NCBI GenBank assembly: GCA_021202495.1
Contig: JAJQCX010000071.1
Coordinates: forward strand, 14,385 to 36,468
Direction: 5' to 3'
Length of the DNA stretch: 22,084 nt
From: Clostridia bacterium
GTDB lineage: Bacteria; Bacillota; Clostridia; UMGS1883
The notes under the pieces were generated by a model. It was not told the DNA's origin, ran no database searches, and saw only the letters and a program-made list of their open reading frames with translations. Both the position numbers and the translations under genes were made by a program. Every line of letters starts with the position of its first letter. Position 1 is the stretch's first letter. Shown piece after piece: positions 6,565 to 11,468 of this stretch.

Positions 6565-6812
6565 TATCTGTTATACATACTCCGCGCATATGCTTCAAGC
6601 CTGTCGTCGATGGTTTCGGAACAATCGGCAAACGTGACCTTGACCACGGTTCCGTCAATCTTATAGCAGTACGGATTTTTCAGCTTTGTGACATACTCCG
6701 CTATGCGCTGTTCTCTCGGCGCGTTATTGCTGAAAGCTATGTCGTTTCTTTCGACCAGTGTGTTGGGATTTACCGTGCGTATATCCGTTTGCTTCATTTT
6801 GCAAATATTCAT
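6564..6812 (-). CDS. Small DUF6870-like protein of recombinase-carrying elements
   Basis: The 82-residue protein contains DIRTVNPNTLVERNDI near its N-terminus and NPYCYKIDGTVVKVTFADC toward its C-terminus. I associate this pattern with the DUF6870 group, often encoded beside serine recombinases in gut Clostridia. The function is unknown. An AAGGAGG site lies 8-9 nt upstream of ATG 6812, which supports the start. It sits between the recombinase operon and the MazF-like gene on the same strand. Family assignment is from memory of the motif and not from a search. Confidence 0.7.
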   Translation of the reverse strand: MNICKMKQTDIRTVNPNTLVERNDIAFSNNAPREQRIAEYVTKLKNPYCYKIDGTVVKVTFADCSETIDDRLEAYARSMYNR

Positions 6813-6954
6813 AATGATTATCCTCCTTACTTGACTTGCTTATGTTCTCTCCGTGAGTTTTCTTTGCTTTTTCTTCGGTTAAGACATTGATAATCGCGCA
6901 ATATGCCGTCTTATCTAAATATCCCGAACTGTTATATTTCAATCCTCTGTACAT
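6724..6954 (-). CDS. Small hypothetical protein, C-terminus overlapping the next gene
   Basis: The ORF has a strong GAGGAGG site upstream of ATG 6954 and begins 12 nt after the MazF-like gene. The N-terminal NSSGYLDKTAYCAIINV resembles the short 'NSEGYxDPTAxxAI' proteins common in clostridial mobile elements, whose function is unknown. The last ~30 residues lie over the DUF6870-like gene in another frame and are lysine/histidine-rich and low in conservation character (GKSQHTGRKKRHSFQQ). The true protein may have ended earlier, and the present long overlap may result from a frameshift. Confidence 0.5.
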   Translation of the reverse strand: MYRGLKYNSSGYLDKTAYCAIINVLTEEKAKKTHGENISKSSKEDNHYEYLQNEANGYTHGKSQHTGRKKRHSFQQ

Positions 6955-6966
6955 AACCCTACCTCC

Positions 6967-7347
6967 TCACGGTGCTTCCATTTCCTCGGGTATGTATATT
7001 CCCAGGCTCTTTTCGATACATTCGTTTATCTCCTCCATCTCACGGCGGCTGACCTTTCCGACGTATTTCTGTACCTGACGCTTGTCGATAGTTGTAATTT
7101 GCTCCAACATAACGATTGACGGATACAGAACAGCATCGTTGTCAAGATAATAGTGTGTTGGGAAATTACGCTTTTTGTAAACATTTGACGTGAGTGGTGC
7201 GACAATCAATGTGGGTGCGTAGAAGTTACCGCAGTTGTTCTGAAGAACAATCACGGGACGCTTGCCGCCCTGCACAAAACCGATTCTCGCGTCCAATTCG
7301 GCTAAGTAAACATCGCCCCTTTTAAAAATCCAATCTTCTCTTAACAT
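6967..7347 (-). CDS. PemK/MazF-family endoribonuclease (toxin-like)
   Basis: The 126-residue protein has the PemK/MazF-like fold signature: RGDVYLAELD near residue 10, GGKRPVIVLQNN at about 27-38, then PTLIVAPLTS and SIVMLEQ. MazF-type proteins cleave mRNA at short motifs and are normally neutralised by an antitoxin encoded just upstream. Here no antitoxin-like gene (AbrB or ribbon-helix-helix) precedes it. Upstream there is only a possible 26-residue ORF and a long leader. An AGAGGA site precedes ATG 7347. It may be a solitary regulator typical of these elements, or depend on an antitoxin encoded elsewhere. Confidence 0.85.
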   Translation of the reverse strand: MLREDWIFKRGDVYLAELDARIGFVQGGKRPVIVLQNNCGNFYAPTLIVAPLTSNVYKKRNFPTHYYLDNDAVLYPSIVMLEQITTIDKRQVQKYVGKVSRREMEEINECIEKSLGIYIPEEMEAP

Positions 7348-7390
7348 TTCAATTCCTCTTTTCTTTATGATTTTTTAATTATTAAATTCT

Positions 7391-7471
7391 TTAAACTATG
7401 TATTGTCCGTATTTGTCCTCGACGCCCCCGGACAGGGAAACATCAGGCGGCAGCTTGCAAGGCTGCTCCAT
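7391..7471 (-). CDS. Possible 26-residue peptide
   Basis: ATG at 7471 follows GGGGAGG by 10 nt, and TAA is at 7391-7393. The peptide begins MEQPCKLPPDVSLSGGVEDK and ends YGQYIV. It is neither hydrophobic nor membrane-like. The strong ribosome binding site and the long upstream leader make translation plausible. It could be a leader peptide for the MazF-like gene 44 nt downstream. No family was recognised. Confidence 0.4.
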   Translation of the reverse strand: MEQPCKLPPDVSLSGGVEDKYGQYIV

Positions 7472-7802
7472 AGGATTCTAACCTCCCCGTCTTCTTTATG
7501 ACCGGGCTGCGAATTACAGAAGTATCATTATCCCCGATTGCTCTCGTCGCGCTTTGGCAGCAATTCCAAAGTTTACAGTGCCGAGTTGTCGCTCGCTTTA
7601 TATAAAGTATCGTCGCGCTCGGTCTGCACAGCTCCCTCAATCGGTAACGTACCTGATGAATGATATATTCAATTTTCAAGGTTCAATATATTTCAGTCGA
7701 GGATAGTCAATTCATTTTCGGTGACCTGTTCAGGTCTTTGAAATTCATCCTCTCACCTAATGTGATTTCGAGCCCCATTTTTCACCCCATTTTTGAAATT
7801 GT
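7472..7802 (-). other. 331-nt leader/intergenic region with hairpins
   Basis: There is no convincing gene. A nominal 78-residue reading frame over 7443-7679 lacks a ribosome binding site and has an unnatural composition. The region contains a perfect 12-bp palindrome CTTTATATAAAG (7596-7607) inside a larger hairpin closed by CCGAG (7581-7585) and CTCGG (7618-7622). The word GCGCGACGA occurs twice on the minus strand, and GACCTGAACAGGTC makes a short inverted repeat at about 7723-7736. It probably acts as a structured RNA leader for the peptide and the MazF-like gene. Confidence 0.35.
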
Positions 7803-8291
7803 TCACAAAAAGTTCACAATTTCTTCCCGCGCAATACATATGCTTTTCCAAACAACATTTAAACTACACTTTTCTTTCGCAGCAATCTCTTTTAATGTCA
7901 TTCCCTCAATGAAATACATTATGAATCTGCGTTTTTGTACCGGCGTAAGTACAGTGTCCATAGCATTTTGCAGTTTTATTCTAAACTGCTTCTTAGCTTC
8001 AGTTTCCATCAATTCGTCCTCTAACGCCAATGTAGCGAGCCATTCGCTATCGAAATTTTCATTCAAATCACTTGTAATGTGATAATGATAATTACAGTCG
8101 TTCTTAGCCTCCTCGTGATACAATTCATCCGAAAGCTCTTTCAGCTTTTTAAAATCCTCAGCTGTAAAGCTCGGATTTTCCGCAGCTATCTTCTCAAATG
8201 TAACCTCGAGAATGCTGCCATCATTATTTCTGTATACAATTCCTTTAAGAGCCTTATTTATCGCATAATTTGATTTCCTATAATCGTCCAT
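7803..8291 (-). CDS. Sigma-70 region 4-like helix-turn-helix protein
   Basis: The 162-residue protein ends with a recognisable region-4-type helix-turn-helix: LTPVQKRRFIMYFIEGMTLK at about 115-135, then EIAAKEKCSLNVVWKSICIA. The N-terminal part (RKSNYAINKALKGIVYRN) has no sigma region 2, so it is not a full ECF sigma factor. It is more likely a DNA-binding regulator of the element, of the kind often annotated 'sigma factor-like helix-turn-helix'. The ATG at 8291 is chosen over a TTG at 8309 because GAAAGGA lies 8-9 nt before it. It is preceded by two terminators, so it is probably transcribed separately from the LexA/ImmA operon or by read-through. Confidence 0.8.
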   Translation of the reverse strand: MDDYRKSNYAINKALKGIVYRNNDGSILEVTFEKIAAENPSFTAEDFKKLKELSDELYHEEAKNDCNYHYHITSDLNENFDSEWLATLALEDELMETEAKKQFRIKLQNAMDTVLTPVQKRRFIMYFIEGMTLKEIAAKEKCSLNVVWKSICIAREEIVNFL

Positions 8292-8392
8292 TTTTCGTAA
8301 TCCTTTCAATCATGAATTTTTAAACCTGCTAAATTTCCAAAATTGAGGATTACGGATATTTCGCTATGTAGCACAGCCACGCTTCACGCATT

Positions 8393-8420
8393 AAAAAACC
8401 TCCCCTTGAGCAAGAGGAGG
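8393..8420 (-). terminator. Second intrinsic terminator upstream of the sigma-like gene
   Basis: On the minus strand the stem CCTCCTCTTG (8411-8420) pairs with CAAGGGGAGG (8399-8408), with one G-U pair, and is followed by six T residues (8398-8393). It is about 100 nt before the sigma-like start codon and about 40 nt after a first terminator. Confidence 0.75.
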
Positions 8421-8446
8421 ATGTAACCTTTAACGCAGTACAAAGC

Positions 8447-8574
8447 TAATCGGGCAAATAAAAAAGCGCCGCACAAGTAAAGCATAACAGAATAGCTCTG
8501 TTTAGCTTTAAACTTTGTACGGCGCTTGGTGGTCTCCTTTGAGTAAACTCAAATTCTCCCCGCTTGCTCGATTA
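8447..8574. repeat. Large nested inverted repeat
   Basis: TAATCGGGCAA (8447-8457) and TTGCTCGATTA (8564-8574) form an 11-bp inverted repeat with one mismatch, enclosing the long terminator hairpin at 8464-8527. A further small hairpin TTTGAG/CTCAAA occurs near 8538-8553. The region can fold into one extended structure or into separate stems. Confidence 0.6.
8460..8527 (-). terminator. Long terminator hairpin after the LexA/ImmA/zinc-ribbon operon
   Basis: AAGCGCCG (8464-8471) pairs with CGGCGCTT (8520-8527). The stem continues inward through ACAAGT/ACTTTGT, AAAGC/GCTTT and AACAG/CTGTT, closing around 8490-8497. On the minus strand it runs into TTTTTT at 8465-8460. GTACAAAG (8438-8445) could instead pair with CTTTGTAC (8513-8520), breaking the hairpin. 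Confidence 0.75.
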
Positions 8575-8593
8575 AAAGCATATTATTAAATTG

Positions 8594-8887
8594 TTATCTT
8601 ATCTGCCTCCGGCGCGTGTTGTCCGGAAATGTTATCTTGAAATACTTCTGTCTTTTTTGTCTGCGGAAGTATCCGAGATTAACGGTGTATTCAATCTTGC
8701 ATTTCTTGCAAAGCATTTCCTTATGTCCCGCAGCATCCGAATATACTCGGTCAACCAAAAAACCGCAATACGGACAACGTATGTCCCGCAAAGTAAGCTC
8801 CCGTGTTTCTTCCTGTGATTTCGCAAGTTTTTCGGCAACGTCAGGATTTAGAGCCGCTGCATTTCGTATATGTCGAACATTGTTCAT
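8594..8887 (-). CDS. Zinc-ribbon protein, third gene of the LexA/ImmA operon
   Basis: The 97-residue protein has two Cys pairs, CPYCG near residue 38-42 and CKKC near residue 60-63, spaced as in a zinc ribbon. A basic C-terminus follows (YFRRQKRQKYFKITF, then RRRQIR). It resembles the small cysteine-rich proteins (Cys_rich_KTR or Com-like) found in clostridial mobile elements. A nucleic-acid-binding role is inferred. Its start overlaps the ImmA/IrrE stop by 4 nt (ATGA), showing translational coupling, and a strong terminator follows. The family is not certain. Confidence 0.7.
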   Translation of the reverse strand: MNNVRHIRNAAALNPDVAEKLAKSQEETRELTLRDIRCPYCGFLVDRVYSDAAGHKEMLCKKCKIEYTVNLGYFRRQKRQKYFKITFPDNTRRRQIR

Positions 8888-9591
8888 TTGATTTTTTCCT
8901 TTCCCAAGTCAAGCTCCGATAAATATTCATTCATGGGCTTTCTTGTATACAATCCAAGCTGTCTTACGCGTATATACATAGCTGTAAGCGATGTTCCCAT
9001 ATCGGCAGCCATTCGCTGAAGAAAAACATTATCCTCCGGTCTGATAAAATCATTATCGTAAATCGTTATACCGTCACGCCTTTTGCTTTTTAAATACTTG
9101 CGTACCATAAATTCCGGCATCAGAATGGCGGCGGCAAGACGGTCTACATACGCTTCATTTATGTTGAACATCCTTTTCATATCGCTTATGGAATAGCTGT
9201 ACTCACAATCAAACTCTCTGTGATAGTTTGCAGCGGCAAGGCTTTTATCAACGATGTAATGCGCACTTTCGTGTGCAATCGTAAATCTGCGTCTGCCGTT
9301 TTCGGCTTTGCATCTCAAACAGCTTTCGATAACGATTGTGCCTTTCGGGAAAATAACGGATTTTATCTTACCGTTTACAGATATATTCAGCGGTGTAATG
9401 CCGTCGGATATATATCCGAGCTTTGACATATCCTTTTCCGCAAACGACCGATATTCTATCGGCAGCATCAAATAATTTGCGGCAAACCCTTCTATGTCTA
9501 CAGCGCAGCCTTTACCTTTTGCTTTACTCATGTAATCTTTTATTAAGCTGTTGCCAAGCTCATCAATAGATGTATTCGATAACCATTTCAT
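8884..9591 (-). CDS. ImmA/IrrE-family metallopeptidase
   Basis: The 235-residue protein has the zinc-binding HESAH motif at 107-111 within RRFTIAHESAHYIVD. A downstream glutamate/aspartate-rich helix follows (NEAYVDRLAAAILMP at about 145-159), the usual layout of the ImmA/IrrE family (PF06114). Members cleave a partner repressor after DNA damage, as ImmA cleaves ImmR in ICEBs1 and IrrE cleaves DdrO in Deinococcus. The gene follows the LexA-like repressor on the same strand with a 64-nt gap. GAGAGG lies 9-10 nt before ATG 9591. The neighbouring repressor is the obvious candidate substrate, but this is inference. Confidence 0.88.
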   Translation of the reverse strand: MKWLSNTSIDELGNSLIKDYMSKAKGKGCAVDIEGFAANYLMLPIEYRSFAEKDMSKLGYISDGITPLNISVNGKIKSVIFPKGTIVIESCLRCKAENGRRRFTIAHESAHYIVDKSLAAANYHREFDCEYSYSISDMKRMFNINEAYVDRLAAAILMPEFMVRKYLKSKRRDGITIYDNDFIRPEDNVFLQRMAADMGTSLTAMYIRVRQLGLYTRKPMNEYLSELDLGKEKIK

Positions 9592-9655
9592 TTCTGTTTA
9601 CCTCTCTTTCATTAAAAATCAACAAGCTCACCTCCTAAATTTTTGCCGCAGTGCA

Positions 9656-10258
9656 TTACAGCCTTTTAATGACGTGCTGTGCCACTCCTTGAATGACAAG
9701 CTCTTTAACATAAATACTCCTGTATGAACTGTTTTCGGGGCGAAGATAATAGCAGTGCCTGCACACATCATAGCTCAACGTTTTTAGTGTATTTTGGTTG
9801 TACTCATCAAGCGCGACCACTATATCACCGGGTTGGGCGTGATTTTGTTTTTTGATAACAACAAGGTCACCGTCGTCTATGCCTACGCCTATCATAGAAT
9901 TACCGCTTGCGCGAAGAATGTACAAATCGTCGCTGCCGAAGATGGATACAGGAAGAGGAAGATAATCCTCAATGTATTCCTCCTCAAGAAGCGGAGTACC
10001 GCAGGGAATGGTACCAACTACGGGAGTACTGTTTGTTTGGGTATTTAATTTATCAATTCTATCCGTTGACAGCCTGCCGTTTACGTATGAAACCATACCG
10101 CGCTCGTTCATTTCTACAAGATACCGCTGGACGCATGACGGAGCAACACCCATTTTTGCCGCTATCTCGCGTACCGTCGGTGTTCTGTGATTTGTTTCAT
10201 AATAATCGTTAATGAACTGTTTAATATCGTTCATAAGCTCCGGATTTTTGCTTCTCAT
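9656..10258 (-). CDS. LexA-like self-cleaving repressor
   Basis: The 200-residue protein has an N-terminal winged helix (TPTVREIAAKMGVAPSCVQR at about 26-45) and a C-terminal S24 peptidase domain. The probable cleavage bond is Cys86-Gly87 in GTIPCGTP, where E. coli LexA has Ala-Gly. Catalytic Ser121 (SGNSMIG) and Lys159 (TLKTL) are present. ATG 10258 is preferred over TTG 10267, because AGGAGG (10268-10273) abuts the TTG but lies 9 nt from the ATG. The gene's promoter carries a perfect SOS box, so autoregulation is likely. It leads an operon with ImmA/IrrE and a zinc ribbon. It could be the host LexA, but the company suggests an element-encoded repressor. Confidence 0.88.
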   Translation of the reverse strand: MRSKNPELMNDIKQFINDYYETNHRTPTVREIAAKMGVAPSCVQRYLVEMNERGMVSYVNGRLSTDRIDKLNTQTNSTPVVGTIPCGTPLLEEEYIEDYLPLPVSIFGSDDLYILRASGNSMIGVGIDDGDLVVIKKQNHAQPGDIVVALDEYNQNTLKTLSYDVCRHCYYLRPENSSYRSIYVKELVIQGVAQHVIKRL

Positions 10259-10278
10259 TTCACTCAACCTCCTATATG

Positions 10279-10290
10279 GAACATCTGTTC
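10279..10290. promoter_or_regulatory. SOS box (LexA operator)
   Basis: GAACATCTGTTC matches the Gram-positive LexA consensus GAAC-N4-GTTC exactly. It lies between the predicted transcription start (~10297) and the ribosome binding site of the LexA-like gene, a position suited to autorepression. Confidence 0.85.
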
Positions 10291-10321
10291 TTGTTACAAA
10301 AGCATTATATCATTGTTACAA
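10291..10321. repeat. Two TTGTTACAA repeats, 22 bp apart
   Basis: TTGTTACAA occurs at 10291-10299 and 10313-10321. Each copy is symmetric around its central base. The copies are 22 bp apart (two helical turns) and flank the -10 box of the promoter. The arrangement looks like a dimer-pair operator for a regulator other than LexA. Confidence 0.6.
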
Positions 10322-10332
10322 AGAAATGTCAA
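10304..10332 (-). promoter_or_regulatory. Promoter of the LexA/ImmA/zinc-ribbon operon
   Basis: On the minus strand, consensus TTGACA (10327-10332), a 17-nt spacer and consensus TATAAT (10304-10309). With both hexamers perfect it should be very strong unless repressed, consistent with the operators overlapping it. Confidence 0.88.
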
Positions 10333-10337
10333 TAGGT

Positions 10338-10370
10338 CAAAAAGAAGGTGGGCATTTATTTACCCACCTT
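10338..10370 (-). terminator. Terminator of the WYL regulator gene
   Basis: AAGGTGGG (10345-10352) pairs with CCCACCTT (10363-10370) in a perfect 8-bp stem. On the minus strand it is followed by CTTTTTGAC. It separates the WYL gene from the LexA operon promoter. Confidence 0.8.
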
Positions 10371-10419
10371 AAAGCCATTTTTTGAGTTTTCTATGTTTTG
10401 CACAGCATAATACTTATTT

Positions 10420-11409
10420 TTAGCCTTGTTTTTGTATAATTTGACGTTGTGTATTGCCGGAGCTGTATCTCTCAACGATTTCATTAAATCCGTCCACCGC
10501 TTGGGCAGGGGATAGGATTTTCATTTTGCCGCAGGACGCAAATACCCAACCGTAGAATATGCCGCTTAAATCCACAGGTACTGTTACGGTAAAATGTTCA
10601 TCGTCAACAATAGCTGTTTTTACTTTTCTTCCGAAACGGTCTACGATACTGTTCATCAGTTCGTTTTCACATAGCAGCGTAACCTCGCACGGTTCACCGC
10701 CGAGCATTGAAAATTCCTGTGAGAAGAATTTAGCAACAGAATATCCTTTCGGCTTAGGCAATGCGTTTTCATCGGTTATTTCAAGACCTTTCATTCTGTC
10801 AACTCGGAATTTTGCCACAATACCCTTTGTCTCGTGAAGTCCCGCAAGGTAATATGTATCATTACTCCATATCAAATCGAACGGAGATACAATGTATTGC
10901 TCTCCGTTATGCCGTACAGCCTTTTTGCCGTCAACTCCGTAGTCGAAATATTGAAAGCATACTTTTTTCTTCTCGATTACAGCCGTTTGAATTTTATCGG
11001 ATATTATATATATTTCCTCGTTGTTCGTCTTGTTTCTTGAATCGACATACAAATGTCTTTTCAGCACGTCCGTTCTGTTGGGTGCGGTAAATACCGCGAG
11101 CTTATTTATCAGTTCCTTACTTTTTTGTTTCGTGATGAAGCGGGAGGATTGAACTGCGTCAATAAGGAGCTTAACCTCCGGTGCCTCAAAATGGCGTGTA
11201 CCTATGAAATATTGGTTTTGTGTTTTACGTATCTTGATAATATCTATTCCAAAATCTATGAGTGTATCTATATATTTTGAAACCGTTTTTCTGTTCGTAG
11301 ATGAATTGTTTTCGACGAGATACTGCATCAAATCCGCGATTGACGCGGTGTGTTCCTCATCTGTATTGTCCCATAGGTATTTTAATATCAAAAGCATTTT
11401 ATTCTGCAT
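10420..11409 (-). CDS. WYL-domain transcriptional regulator (YafY-like)
   Basis: The 329-residue protein has an N-terminal helix-turn-helix (about 1-65, with RKTVSKYIDTLIDFGIDI). A middle WYL domain follows (about 140-225: AVIEKKKVCFQYFDYG, then YIVSPFDLIWSNDTYYLAGL, KFRVDRMKGLEI), and then a WCX-type C-terminal extension. WYL regulators often control defence, mobile-element or DNA-damage genes and sense a nucleic acid or small ligand. It starts 59 nt after the stop of the giant surface protein gene, with GAGGA before ATG 11409, and a hairpin lies between the two. Its target cannot be deduced. Confidence 0.88.
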   Translation of the reverse strand: MQNKMLLILKYLWDNTDEEHTASIADLMQYLVENNSSTNRKTVSKYIDTLIDFGIDIIKIRKTQNQYFIGTRHFEAPEVKLLIDAVQSSRFITKQKSKELINKLAVFTAPNRTDVLKRHLYVDSRNKTNNEEIYIISDKIQTAVIEKKKVCFQYFDYGVDGKKAVRHNGEQYIVSPFDLIWSNDTYYLAGLHETKGIVAKFRVDRMKGLEITDENALPKPKGYSVAKFFSQEFSMLGGEPCEVTLLCENELMNSIVDRFGRKVKTAIVDDEHFTVTVPVDLSGIFYGWVFASCGKMKILSPAQAVDGFNEIVERYSSGNTQRQIIQKQG

Positions 11410-11430
11410 CTTGTTTCCTCATTCTCAATA

Positions 11431-11458
11431 ACAACGGGCAGGTTTCCCCGCCCGTTGT
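11431..11458 (-). terminator. Hairpin after the giant surface protein gene
   Basis: ACAACGGGC (11431-11439) pairs with GCCCGTTGT (11450-11458) in a perfect 9-bp stem, 10 nt after the stop codon. The T-tract on the minus strand is weak (TTATT). Termination may be partial, letting some transcripts enter the WYL gene. Confidence 0.6.
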
Positions 11459-11468
11459 CTTAATTCAC

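Larger units (their letters stand above)
1403..10370. mobile_element. Integrative mobile element, left end at ~1403; right end unresolved
   Basis: The left boundary is placed where the LRR repeat in the preceding gene diverges (after 1402). Three large serine recombinase genes start 100 bp inside it, with their 3' ends toward the junction. The following minus-strand genes (DUF6870-like, PemK/MazF-like, sigma-region-4-like, zinc ribbon, ImmA/IrrE, LexA-like) are typical passengers of clostridial integrative elements. No conjugation, capsid or plasmid replication gene is visible, so the element type is unknown. The right end given here is only the end of the regulatory operon region. The rest of the LRR gene is not found up to 22084, so the true end may lie beyond the window. 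Confidence 0.5.

Noticed and set aside
7443..7679. 78-residue minus-strand frame
   Set aside because: No ribosome binding site and no protein-like composition. It overlaps the hairpin region and the better-supported 26-residue ORF.
9563..9622. Short TTG-initiated ORF between the LexA-like and ImmA genes, preceded by AGGAGG
   Set aside because: Only 19 residues with a rare start codon, overlapping the ImmA start. The AGGAGG is noteworthy, but one site is not enough to claim a gene.
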